14,709 bases of DNA from Gemmatimonadota bacterium (GTDB lineage: Bacteria > Gemmatimonadota > Gemmatimonadetes > Gemmatimonadales > GWC2-71-9). The position numbers and the translations under genes were made by a program. Location: NCBI GenBank assembly GCA_003221985.1, contig QHUQ01000208.1, forward strand, positions 1 through 14,709. The letters are read 5' to 3'. The notes below the pieces were generated by a model. The model saw only the letters and a program-made list of their open reading frames with translations, was not told the origin of the DNA and ran no database searches. Shown here one piece after another: positions 6,510 to 14,709 of this stretch; positions within the stretch are counted from its first letter, which is position 1; the number at the start of each line of letters is the position of its first letter.

Positions 6510-7741
6510 ACGTCTACTTCCACACCTTCGGGTGCAAAGCCAACCAGTACGACACCGAGCGTGTGCGCCAGGCGTTCGACTCGCGTGGCGCCATCGTCGT
6601 GGATGATCCCGCGCTCGCCGATCTCGCCGTCATCAATTCCTGCACCGTCACCAGTGAAAGCGAAGTCAAGCTGCGTCGCTTCGTGCGCCACGTGGCGACG
6701 ACCAGTCACACGGAAACCATCGTCATGGGATGCGCGGCGGCGTTGGACGACGGCGCGATCGCCGCGTTGCCGGGCGTCCGGGCCGTGGTGGCGAATGCGG
6801 ATCCGGATGATGTGTTACGCGCCGCGGGGTTCGCGAATGTAGGGGCACGACATGTCGTGCCCCTACAGCGCGGTGGCAGATCGCGCGCGTTATTGAAAAT
6901 TCAGGACGGCTGCGACGAGCATTGCACGTTCTGCGCGACGACGCTCGCACGCGGCAACAATCGGTCGCGGCCGGTCGCGGACCTGGTCGAGGAAGCGCGG
7001 GCGCTGGCGGAGCAGCATGCCGAGATTGTCCTCACGGGCGTGCATATCGGGACGTATGGCCAGGACGTATCCAGGGTGGGGAGCCCCGGGGCCGCGCCCC
7101 GGGGCACACTGGGGCACCTTCTCGAAGCCCTCATCGAATCCGTCCCCTCTGTCCGCTTCCGCCTCGGCAGCGTCGAGGCCACCGAGGTCGACGACACCCT
7201 CGCGCGCCTCCTGATCGAGGCCCCTCGGCACCTGGCGGCGCATCTGCACGCACCGCTGCAGTCGGGCTCGAACCACGTGTTGAAGCGCATGGGCCGGCAT
7301 TGGTACACGGCGGAGTCATACCGCGAGCGGATAGAGTGGCTCGCGGAACGCCTCCCGGTGTTCGGACTCGGCGCCGACGTGATTGCGGGTTTCCCCGGTG
7401 AAGCACAAGACGATCATCACGCCTCTCTCACACTGTTACACGCCTTGCCCTTTACATATCTCCACGTCTTCCCATTCTCAGTCCGGCCGGATGCACCGGC
7501 GGCGAAGCTGTCCGGGCAGCTGCGGCCCGAGGTCATTCGCGCGCGGGCGCGCGAGCTGCGCGAGCTGGGCGAGGCGAAAGCCGCGGCCTATCGTGAGTAC
7601 CGTCGAGGGCAGACGGCGGATGGCGTCGTCAGCGGCCGCCAGAAGGGTCACATCGAGGTGATGACGCAGGATTACCTGAGCGTCTATCTTGATACCGGCC
7701 GGTGGGACGGACGCCCCCGCTTCGAGGTTATCGTCAACTGA
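6506..7741 (+). CDS. mtaB: tRNA N6-threonylcarbamoyladenosine(37) methylthiotransferase MtaB
   Basis: MtaB is a radical-SAM enzyme with two 4Fe-4S clusters that turns t6A37 into ms2t6A37 in ANN-decoding tRNAs. The GTG start at 6506 overlaps the preceding stop; the frame is open further upstream only as a shadow of the barrel gene. The 411-residue protein has the N-terminal methylthiotransferase domain with GCKANQ (Cys10), NSCTVT (Cys46) and MGCAA (Cys76), then the radical-SAM motif CDEHCTFC (136, 140, 143), LTGVHIGTYG, HAPLQSGSNHVLKRM and DVIAGFPGE, and a C-terminal TRAM-like part. GCKxN instead of GCQMN marks the MtaB branch. Two linkers contain extra sequence built from inverted repeats (6838-6867 and 7083-7105), both in frame. 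It ends two bases before miaB. Confidence 0.93.
   Translation: MNVYFHTFGCKANQYDTERVRQAFDSRGAIVVDDPALADLAVINSCTVTSESEVKLRRFVRHVATTSHTETIVMGCAAALDDGAIAALPGVRAVVANADPDDVLRAAGFANVGARHVVPLQRGGRSRALLKIQDGCDEHCTFCATTLARGNNRSRPVADLVEEARALAEQHAEIVLTGVHIGTYGQDVSRVGSPGAAPRGTLGHLLEALIESVPSVRFRLGSVEATEVDDTLARLLIEAPRHLAAHLHAPLQSGSNHVLKRMGRHWYTAESYRERIEWLAERLPVFGLGADVIAGFPGEAQDDHHASLTLLHALPFTYLHVFPFSVRPDAPAAKLSGQLRPEVIRARARELRELGEAKAAAYREYRRGQTADGVVSGRQKGHIEVMTQDYLSVYLDTGRWDGRPRFEVIVN
6838..6867. repeat. Perfect 30-bp palindrome inside mtaB
   Basis: TGTAGGGGCACGACA is followed at once by its exact reverse complement, with no loop. It is read in frame as VGARHVVPLQ in the linker between the N-terminal domain and the radical-SAM motif of MtaB, where variation should be tolerated. 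It looks like a short dispersed palindromic element inserted into the gene. No second copy was seen in this window. Confidence 0.9.
7083..7105. repeat. GC-only inverted/direct repeat inside mtaB
   Basis: GCCCCGGGGC occurs twice, separated by CGC. Each copy is itself palindromic, so the unit is at once a direct and an inverted repeat. It encodes a Gly/Pro/Ala-rich stretch (SPGAAPRG) after VHIGTYGQD, where MtaB homologues as I recall them are about ten residues shorter. Confidence 0.8.
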
Positions 7742-7743
7742 CC

Positions 7744-9078
7744 ATGCCGCGCGTGTACATCGAGACCTACGGCTGCCAGATGAACGTCTCGGATTCCGAG
7801 CTGATGCTCGGCGTCCTGCGACGCGAGGGCTACGTGCGCACCGACGATCCAGCCGAGGCCGACGTGCTGCTGGTGAATACGTGCGCGGTCCGCGATCACG
7901 CCGAGCAGCGCGTGCTGGGGCGCATGGGGGAGTTGAGGCGCCACAAGCGTCCCGGTGACGTGCTCGGCGTGGTGGGCTGCATGGCGCAGCGCCTCGGTCC
8001 CAAGCTCCTAGAGCGCGTGCCTCAGGTGGATCTCGTCATCGGGCCCGATGGCTACCGCGGGCTGCCCGAGCTGATCGCGCGGGCGCGCGAGGGAGAGCGT
8101 GCCGCCGAGGTGGCGTTCAAGGACTGGGAGCACTACGAAGACGTACCGGCGGTCCGGGACAATCCGATCTCGGCGTTCGTGACGGTGCAACGCGGCTGCG
8201 ATTATCGGTGCACCTTCTGCATCGTTCCGATGACGCGTGGCCCGGAGCGCAGCCGCAAGTTGGCCGACGTGGTGGGGGAAGTCAGGCGGCTCGCAGATCA
8301 GGGTACCACTGAGGTCACGCTCCTTGGGCAGACGGTCAACAGCTATCACGACGGCGAGCACGACTTCGCCGATCTGCTGCGCGCGGTCGGTTCCGTGGAC
8401 GGCATCCGGCGTCTGCGCTTTACCTCGCCCTATCCCACGGATTTCACCTCACGGGTGCTTGCGGCTATGGCGGAGACGCCCGCCGTGTGCGAGCACGTGC
8501 ATCTGCCCGTGCAAAGCGGCAGCTCGCGCACGCTCAAGCGCATGCTGCGCCGCTACGACCGCGAGCGCTATCTCGACGTGGTGGCCGGGCTGCGAGCGGC
8601 CGTGGCTGGCCTCGCGCTGTCGACGGACATCATCGTCGGATTTCCGGGCGAAACCGAGGATGATTTCCAGGAAACGTTGTCTTTGGTGGAAGAAGTACGG
8701 TACGACGATGCCTACACGTTCAAGTACTCAGTGCGCGACGGCACGCCCGCGGTGCGGATCAAGGATCACGTGCCGGAAGAGATCAAGACCGAGCGTATCG
8801 GCCGGCTCATCGCCGCGGTGCGGCGGGTCGCCAGGCAGAAGAACATCGGCCTCGTCGGCACGACGCACGAGGTGCTGGTCGAGGGTCCCGCCAAGCGCGG
8901 TGACTTGCTGCAGGCCCGGACGCGGACGAACAAGATTGCGCTGCTCGATGGACCGGCGGAGTGGATCGGGAAGTACCGGCGCGTGCGCTTCACCGGCACG
9001 ACTGGCTCGACGTTCACCGCCTGGCCCGTTGAGGACTTTGCTGTTCCCCTTAGGCCAGGGGGTGAGGCGTGGCAGTAA
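7744..9078 (+). CDS. miaB: tRNA-2-methylthio-N6-dimethylallyladenosine synthase MiaB
   Basis: MiaB adds a methylthio group to i6A37 of UNN-decoding tRNAs using two 4Fe-4S clusters and SAM. The 444-residue protein starts at ATG 7744, giving the standard MPRVYIETYGCQMNVSDSE; the frame is open slightly further back but only within mtaB. Cysteines of the auxiliary cluster are Cys11, Cys47 (NTCAVRD) and Cys79 (GCMAQ). The radical-SAM cluster motif is CDYRCTFC (152, 156, 159). Further motifs: LLGQTVNSY, FTSPYPTDFT, HLPVQSGSSRTLKRMLRRYDRERY, STDIIVGFPGETEDDF, YDDAYTFKYSVRDGTPA, and a TRAM domain at the end (THEVLVEGPAKRGDLLQARTRTNKIALL). Complete. It directly follows its paralogue mtaB and overlaps comFB by ten bases. 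Confidence 0.97.
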   Translation: MPRVYIETYGCQMNVSDSELMLGVLRREGYVRTDDPAEADVLLVNTCAVRDHAEQRVLGRMGELRRHKRPGDVLGVVGCMAQRLGPKLLERVPQVDLVIGPDGYRGLPELIARAREGERAAEVAFKDWEHYEDVPAVRDNPISAFVTVQRGCDYRCTFCIVPMTRGPERSRKLADVVGEVRRLADQGTTEVTLLGQTVNSYHDGEHDFADLLRAVGSVDGIRRLRFTSPYPTDFTSRVLAAMAETPAVCEHVHLPVQSGSSRTLKRMLRRYDRERYLDVVAGLRAAVAGLALSTDIIVGFPGETEDDFQETLSLVEEVRYDDAYTFKYSVRDGTPAVRIKDHVPEEIKTERIGRLIAAVRRVARQKNIGLVGTTHEVLVEGPAKRGDLLQARTRTNKIALLDGPAEWIGKYRRVRFTGTTGSTFTAWPVEDFAVPLRPGGEAWQ

Positions 9079-9353
9079 CGAACGTGGCGTTGGAGGTCGT
9101 GCAGCGGGAGTATCAGAGCCTGCGCGAGGGGTTTCCGAAGTTCTGCGGCTGCGATACATGTCACAGCGACGTGATCGTGTACGCGCTCAATCGCCTCACC
9201 CCGCACTACGTCTCCACCCGCCAGGGAGAGATTCTCACCGAGTTGACGCTGGCCAGCGATCAGGAAAAGGCCAAGCTCGACGTCGCCCTCCTCGAAGGTT
9301 TTCGGAAGGTCGCGGCCGCACCGCGCTGCGGCGCAAAACCGACGCAACTGTAG
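9069..9353 (+). CDS. comFB: ComFB family protein (late competence development)
   Basis: This 94-residue protein starts at GTG 9069 inside the end of miaB. Residues 22-54, FPKFCGCDTCHSDVIVYALNRLTPHYVSTRQGE, match the ComFB family core: a Cys-rich segment (C26, C28, C31), a helix ending in ALNRLxPxYV, and the following GE. A lone further cysteine lies near residue 86. ComFB is encoded in the B. subtilis comF operon, and cyanobacterial members have been reported to bind cyclic dinucleotides. There is no signal peptide or membrane segment, so it should be cytosolic. It sits directly before comEC in the same frame, separated by a TAG and 12 bases, which supports a role connected with DNA uptake. 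The family call is good; the role here is an inference. Confidence 0.85.
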   Translation: MAVTNVALEVVQREYQSLREGFPKFCGCDTCHSDVIVYALNRLTPHYVSTRQGEILTELTLASDQEKAKLDVALLEGFRKVAAAPRCGAKPTQL

Positions 9354-9359
9354 CGTAGG

Positions 9360-9378
9360 TCGGCGGTGCGCCCGCCGA
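9360..9378 (+). promoter_or_regulatory. Hairpin covering the comEC start codon
   Basis: TCGGCGG (9360-9366) pairs with CCGCCGA (9372-9378) around the loop TGCGC. The first G of the comEC GTG (9366) is in the stem and the other two bases are in the loop. Such a stem would hinder initiation unless ribosomes arriving from comFB open it. It could equally be a small palindromic repeat without a role. Confidence 0.45.
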
Positions 9379-11555
9379 TCCTGTATCTCAGCATCGCATT
9401 CGGGCTCGGCCTTTCGGCCGTGCTCTCGGGGCGTGGGGAATGGGGAGTGGTCCTTCCCGTGCTCATGGGAGCTGCGCTGCTCGTCCGCCGGGCTCCCCTC
9501 GCCGCCGCTTGTGGATTGATGCTCGTCGCTGGTGCCATGTGGGGAGGGGCGGCGCGGAGAGAGCGCGGTGCGTCCTGCGCGGGGCGTTGGACCAGCCTCC
9601 AAACCCACTCCGCAGTCATTCAACTGACCGACCCGGTGCCCGCAAGTGGTGGCGTCACCGAAGGCGTCGTGCGCGCAGGTCCCTGCCGCGGCGCACTGAC
9701 TGTTCGCTGGCCTGACGGTCATCCAGCCCACGGTGGCACAACCTGGGTTGTCGCGGGCCGATTCCTCCCGGACGCGAGAGGCGGCATTCTCGTCGCCCGG
9801 CGCGTGCGACCGCTCGATGCCGTGCGGCGTGGTCGAGGTGCGCTGCGCGACCGCGTCGCTGAGCGCAGCAGGCGCCTCTTCGGCGCACAGGCGCCGCTCG
9901 TCGACGCGCTGGTGATCGCGCGCCGTGCCGAGCTCCCCGCCGAGCTGCGCGAGCGCTACACGCGCTCCGGGTTGGCGCACCTGCTCTCGATTTCGGGATT
10001 GCACGTCGCCTTCTTTGCGGCCTGGCTCAATATCGTGCTGCTGCGGCTGCGGCTGGGCGCGCGGGCGCGCTTCGTGGCGGCCACATTCGTCATGCTCGCC
10101 TACGTCTGGCTGCTCGGGTTTCCCGCGCCCGCAACACGGTCGGCGGTGATGCTCGCCATGCTGGACATCGCGAAGCTGCGCCAGCGCGTCGTCGCGCCCC
10201 GGGGGCTCGTCGCGCTCGCGGCGTTGTGCGTCCTGTTCGGCGATCCGTGGTCGGTGCAATCGGTCGGTGCCTGGCTCTCGGTGGCGGCGGTAGCCGCGGT
10301 GATCTGGGCAGGCCGCGCCACGGAGCGCCATGGCACGGTCGTGCGGCTTCTGGCTCCCGCGGCGGCCGCGACGCTGTTCACCGCACCGATCACGGCATAC
10401 ACCTTCGGCACGGTCGCACCCATCGGCTTGTTGGCCAATCTTGCCGCCATTCCGCTGGCCGGCCTCGCGGTGCCGGGCCTGATGGTGGCGCTGCTCGTCT
10501 CGTCGAGCTGGCTGGCGGCCGGTGCGGGGTTGTGCCTGGCGCTGCTCGATGTGGTGGCGAGAGTGGCGGCGGCGCTCCCGGGCGGGCATTTCATCATGAT
10601 TGCCGGCCCGCGCGCCGCCGCGATGTGGCTGGGAGTCCTCGCGGTGGCGTGGTGGCTGTGGAATTCGCCGCGCCGCCGCTGGGTGATCGCGGCGCGCGCC
10701 TCGCTCATCGCGGCTGTCCTGTCACTCACGGCGGTTTTTGCCGCCTTTACCCGCCTTTCAGATTGCCGCTGCCTCATCGTAAGTTTCCTGGACGTCGGTC
10801 AGGGAGACGCCGTCGCACTGCGCAGTCCGGCCGGCCGCTGGCTGCTGATCGATGGTGGCCCGCGCGGGCCACAGGGGGATGCGGGGCGCCGCGTCGTGGT
10901 GCCGTTCTTGCGTAGTCACGGCGCGTCGCAGCTTGCGGGTGTCGTGGCCACTCACGCGCATCTCGATCACTTCGGCGGTTTGCCGGCGGTGCTCGACGCG
11001 TTCGACCCCGCCTTCGTGCTCGAGCCGGGAGAGCCGGTGCCCGACGCCGGCTATCTCGGCTTCCTCGCCGCAGTCGAGAGCGACGGCGCAGAGTGGCGTG
11101 CGGCACGACGCGGTGACCGGCTCCAGCTGGATGGCGTCACCGTCGAGGTGCTGAGTCCGGACTCGGCCTGGGCGGGGAGCCAGACCGATATCAATGAAGA
11201 GTCGGTCGTGCTGCTCGTGACTTATGGAGCGACGCGCCTGCTGTTGGCGGGGGATGCGGGGATGCCGACGGAGGCGCATCTGGCGGGGCAGGTCGGCCAC
11301 GTGACGCTGCTCAAGGTGGGGCATCACGGGTCACGTGGTGCGACTTCGGACCGCTGGCTCGATGAGCTGCGGCCGGCGGAGGCCGTGATCAGCGTGGGGG
11401 CGAAGAACCGCTACGGGCATCCCGCACCGGAGACGCTCGCCCGGCTGCGCGCGCACGGCGTCGCCGTCGTCCGCACCGATGAGCGGGGCACGATCACATT
11501 CACCGTCTCGAGTCATGGCACGCTCGCAATCACCGACGTCCGTCATCACGCTTGA
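9366..11555 (+). CDS. comEC: DNA internalisation channel ComEC/Rec2
   Basis: ComEC forms the inner-membrane channel through which single-stranded DNA enters during transformation. GTG 9366 is the first possible start after an in-frame TAG and gives [16 protein letters not shown], a normal ComEC N-terminus. The 729 residues have all parts: N-terminal membrane helices, a soluble OB-like region (about 60-150), the competence domain beginning [16 protein letters not shown] near 205 with several more helices to about 460, then a metallo-beta-lactamase-like domain with LDVGQGDAV (about 474), THAHLDH (about 528), [20 protein letters not shown] (about 651) and [10 protein letters not shown]. The metal-binding histidines and aspartates appear intact, so a nuclease role for that domain is possible. 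It overlaps the fbp start by 41 bases. Complete. Confidence 0.95.
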   Translation: MRPPILYLSIAFGLGLSAVLSGRGEWGVVLPVLMGAALLVRRAPLAAACGLMLVAGAMWGGAARRERGASCAGRWTSLQTHSAVIQLTDPVPASGGVTEGVVRAGPCRGALTVRWPDGHPAHGGTTWVVAGRFLPDARGGILVARRVRPLDAVRRGRGALRDRVAERSRRLFGAQAPLVDALVIARRAELPAELRERYTRSGLAHLLSISGLHVAFFAAWLNIVLLRLRLGARARFVAATFVMLAYVWLLGFPAPATRSAVMLAMLDIAKLRQRVVAPRGLVALAALCVLFGDPWSVQSVGAWLSVAAVAAVIWAGRATERHGTVVRLLAPAAAATLFTAPITAYTFGTVAPIGLLANLAAIPLAGLAVPGLMVALLVSSSWLAAGAGLCLALLDVVARVAAALPGGHFIMIAGPRAAAMWLGVLAVAWWLWNSPRRRWVIAARASLIAAVLSLTAVFAAFTRLSDCRCLIVSFLDVGQGDAVALRSPAGRWLLIDGGPRGPQGDAGRRVVVPFLRSHGASQLAGVVATHAHLDHFGGLPAVLDAFDPAFVLEPGEPVPDAGYLGFLAAVESDGAEWRAARRGDRLQLDGVTVEVLSPDSAWAGSQTDINEESVVLLVTYGATRLLLAGDAGMPTEAHLAGQVGHVTLLKVGHHGSRGATSDRWLDELRPAEAVISVGAKNRYGHPAPETLARLRAHGVAVVRTDERGTITFTVSSHGTLAITDVRHHA

Positions 11556-12417
11556 ACGCTTCATCATGGAGCAGGAACGGCTCCACCCCGAGGCCACGGG
11601 GGAGCTGTCGAACCTGCTGTACGACCTCTGCCTCGCCGCCAAGATCATCTCCCGCCAGGTGCGGCGCGCCGGCCTCACCGACATCCTCGGCGAATTCGGC
11701 GCGATCAATGTCCAGGGCGAGGTGCAGCAGAAGCTGGATGTGTTCGCCAACGAGACGGTGCGCCACAGCGTCGAGCACACGGGGCGGGTGTGCGTCGTCG
11801 CGTCAGAGGAAGACGAGCACCCCATCCCCGTGCAGGTGCGCGAGGACCGCCGCGGGGGCAAATACGTCCTCATGTACGATCCGCTCGACGGCTCGACCAA
11901 CATCGGCGTCAACGTCTCGATCGGTACGATCTTTTCGATTCATCGCCGCACCGCCACCAAGAAGGGCCCCGGCTCGCTCGCCGACTGTCTCCAGAAAGGG
12001 CGCGCGCAGGTCGCCGCCGGCTACATCCTCTAGGGTTCCAGCACGATGCTCGTGTACACGACGGGGCAGGGGGTCCGGTATCCAGCGCGTCGTGGGGGCG
12101 TTCAAGAACGGCGACGGCGGGAAGGTCGAGGCGAAGAATGCGCGCTATATCGGCTCGCTCGTCGCCGACATTCACCGCAACCTGATGTCGGGCGGCGTCT
12201 TTCTCTATCCCGCCGACACGATGTCGCCGCAGGGCAAGCTGCGGTTGCTGTACGAAGCGGCGCCGCTCGCGTTCGTCGTCGAACAGGCGGGAGGCGCGGC
12301 GACCGACGGGCGCGGCGACATTCTCGACATCAAACCCACCGCGTTGCACCAGCGCACGCCGCTCATCATCGGCTCCAAACAGGATGTCGCCTTCGCCCGC
12401 TCGGTCCTCGCCGAGTC

Positions 12418-12421
<4 letters not shown>
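11515..12421 (+). pseudogene. fbp: Fructose-1,6-bisphosphatase class I, broken by stop and deletion
   Basis: FBPase removes the 1-phosphate of fructose 1,6-bisphosphate in gluconeogenesis. The ATG at 11515 lies within the comEC end and leads to [24 protein letters not shown]; an earlier in-frame ATG exists at 11479. The first 172 residues are normal, with ASEEDE and [22 protein letters not shown], the metal and phosphate sites. At 12031 a TAG stands where the family has Tyr (GYILYGSST). Reading through gives [14 protein letters not shown] up to about 12075. Then about 40 residues (the FTLDP to SINEGN region) are missing, and the rest, [46 protein letters not shown] and EQAGG, continues in another frame (12077-12421). 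With both lesions no active enzyme is expected. TAG is an ordinary stop elsewhere here, so recoding is unlikely. Confidence 0.88.
12031..12033 (+). other. In-frame TAG within fbp (Tyr expected)
   Basis: The context is [21 protein letters not shown], whereas class I FBPases read [13 protein letters not shown]. One base change (TAC to TAG) explains it. mazG, comFB and the small membrane protein all end in TAG, so the codon has not been reassigned. Confidence 0.9.
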
Positions 12422-13917
<1,496 letters not shown>

Positions 13918-13950
13918 CTGATGGACCCGCTCGCCGCCAGCCCAATGACC

Positions 13951-13955
13951 GGAGG
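13951..13955 (+). promoter_or_regulatory. Shine-Dalgarno GGAGG deciding the start at 13960
   Basis: GGAGG is four bases before ATG 13960. The alternative ATG at 13921, just after the mutase stop, has no such site, so the downstream start is preferred. Confidence 0.65.
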
Positions 13956-13959
13956 ATCG

Positions 13960-14286
13960 ATGGCACGGAAGATCGTCGCGCGCCTGATCGTCGCGCTGGT
14001 GCTGGGTTGCGTCGTGGGCTACGCGGTGGGCAAGAGCATGGCGAGCGACGCGGCGCGGGGACAAAGCCTCACGTTGAAGGAGTACATCGCCGATTTCGAG
14101 AATCATAAGAAGGAGCTCATCAAGAATGATCTGCCGATGCCTTTCTCGGTTGTCCTGGGCACGCTGCTGATCATGCTGGTCTTTGGTCTCTACGAGTTGC
14201 TCGTCTTCGGCGTCGACCGGCTGCTCGCCGTACTGGATCGGCGTCGCCACGTGGGAGTCCAGCCCGGTACACCACCACCCTGGTAG
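13960..14286 (+). CDS. Small membrane protein, two predicted helices
   Basis: From ATG 13960 the product has 108 residues; a start at 13921 would add 13. The first helix is IVARLIVALVLGCVVGYAVG (about residues 4-23), preceded by a positively charged MARK. A charged soluble segment follows (SLTLKEYIADFENHKKELIKND), then a second helix, MPFSVVLGTLLIMLVFGLYELLVFGV, and a basic tail ending in a proline-rich stretch. The even helix count places both ends on the same side, probably the cytoplasm by the positive-inside rule. I recognise no family. It follows the mutase by 42 bases and has its own Shine-Dalgarno, so it may be co-transcribed but is not translationally coupled. Confidence 0.65.
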   Translation: MARKIVARLIVALVLGCVVGYAVGKSMASDAARGQSLTLKEYIADFENHKKELIKNDLPMPFSVVLGTLLIMLVFGLYELLVFGVDRLLAVLDRRRHVGVQPGTPPPW

Positions 14287-14359
14287 ACGGCGCAGGCGGG
14301 CGTGGCCGGGCGTGTGACCCGAACGCGACGCGAAGGGGTATCAGTCCGCGGGGGCCGTC

Positions 14360-14709
14360 ATGAACCTGATCCGATACGTATTCGTCCTCGGTACCGCAGC
14401 AGCTTCGTGCACGGAACCTGTTTGTGGTTGTTCCCCGCCTCCCAATGCTGCCGCAGTGGTGTGGGGTCAGGTGACGACCGATTCGGGTGCGCCAGCTCCC
14501 GGAGCCGCGATCATGGCAGCCGTCAGCCAAGCAAATACGCCATGCACCCAGGGTTATGAAGCGCCGATCGGAACAGCGGACTCTGCCGGCCGCTACCGGG
14601 TCATCGTCCGAAACTTCACCGAGGATTCGTCCTGCGTGTTTGTGAGCGCCCGATTCCCGGCCCTGTCCACGCCCGCCTCCTACGCCATGCTCGGACCGTT
14701 CAAGCTATC
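14360..14709 (+). CDS. Putative lipoprotein with carboxypeptidase-regulatory-like domain, 3' partial
   Basis: From ATG 14360 the frame stays open to the window edge, 116 complete codons. The start MNLIRYVFVLGTAAASC is a lipoprotein signal with lipobox AASC (cysteine 17). A short Cys/Pro-rich segment (CGCSPPPNAA) follows. Then VVWGQVTTDSGAPAPGAAIMAA and GTADSAGRYRVIVR show the strand pattern of transthyretin-like carboxypeptidase regulatory domains, in which the first strand reads GxVxDxxGxPxxGAxV and a later one TDxxGxY. Such domains are common in surface proteins of diderm bacteria. The Shine-Dalgarno is weak (GGGG about five bases upstream). The 73 bases before it hold no convincing terminator or promoter. 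The C-terminal content is unknown because the gene is cut. Confidence 0.6.
   Translation, partial: MNLIRYVFVLGTAAASCTEPVCGCSPPPNAAAVVWGQVTTDSGAPAPGAAIMAAVSQANTPCTQGYEAPIGTADSAGRYRVIVRNFTEDSSCVFVSARFPALSTPASYAMLGPFKL

Noticed and set aside
8766..10589. 607-codon open frame on the minus strand opposite miaB-comFB-comEC
   Set aside because: It mirrors well-supported genes on the plus strand. The translation is Arg/His/Gln-rich without family motifs, typical of antisense frames in GC-rich DNA.
12031..12033. Stop-codon recoding (TAG as an amino acid) in fbp
   Set aside because: TAG terminates mazG, comFB and the small membrane protein normally, and a frameshifting deletion 40 bases later would still destroy the product.
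14287..14359. Terminator between the small membrane protein and the last lipoprotein
   Set aside because: Only a 4-bp stem (CGGG/CCCG) is visible and there is no T run.

Overview
The window is a GC-rich, gene-dense stretch of chromosome from a diderm bacterium. Two lipoproteins and a probable outer-membrane beta-barrel protein point to an outer membrane. Gene content and order (mazG, alr-deoB-cdd, mtaB-miaB, comFB-comEC, fbp, methylmalonyl-CoA mutase) would fit Gemmatimonadota or a similar high-GC soil lineage. That placement is an inference from family recognition, not a search. I see no tRNA, rRNA, CRISPR array, transposase or phage gene.

Layout. 1-864: the C-terminal part of an aldonolactone-oxidase-like FAD enzyme, cut by the window edge, converging on mazG (896-1669, minus strand). 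At 1683-1715 a short divergent promoter region with a 15-bp dyad separates mazG from a long rightward run of tightly packed genes: alr (broken), deoB, cdd (broken), a lipoprotein, an outer-membrane protein, mtaB, miaB, comFB, comEC, fbp (broken) and a methylmalonyl-CoA mutase large subunit. Most joints in this run are 4-base overlaps of ATGA or GTGA type, so it looks like one translationally coupled transcription unit of about 12 kb. After it come a small two-helix membrane protein with its own Shine-Dalgarno and the start of a second lipoprotein that runs off the window.

Functions. alr supplies D-alanine for the cell wall. deoB and cdd act in nucleoside salvage. mtaB and miaB methylthiolate tRNA adenosines at position 37. 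comFB and comEC belong to competence and DNA uptake. fbp serves gluconeogenesis, and the mutase serves propionate or branched-chain metabolism. The two envelope genes in the middle have no recognised function.

The main surprise is that three conserved housekeeping genes are damaged by what look like short deletions. alr lacks its N-terminal part with the PLP lysine. cdd stops before its second zinc motif and runs in frame into a lipoprotein. fbp has an in-frame TAG followed by a deletion of roughly 40 codons with a frameshift. All three joints carry CCGGT, and two carry CCGGTAT. This could be local assembly or consensus error, or real recombination; raw reads would decide. Other structure: a perfect 30-bp palindrome read in frame inside mtaB, a second GC-rich inverted repeat in the same gene, four perfect 8-base repeats directly after the start codon of the outer-membrane protein, and a hairpin covering the comEC start codon.
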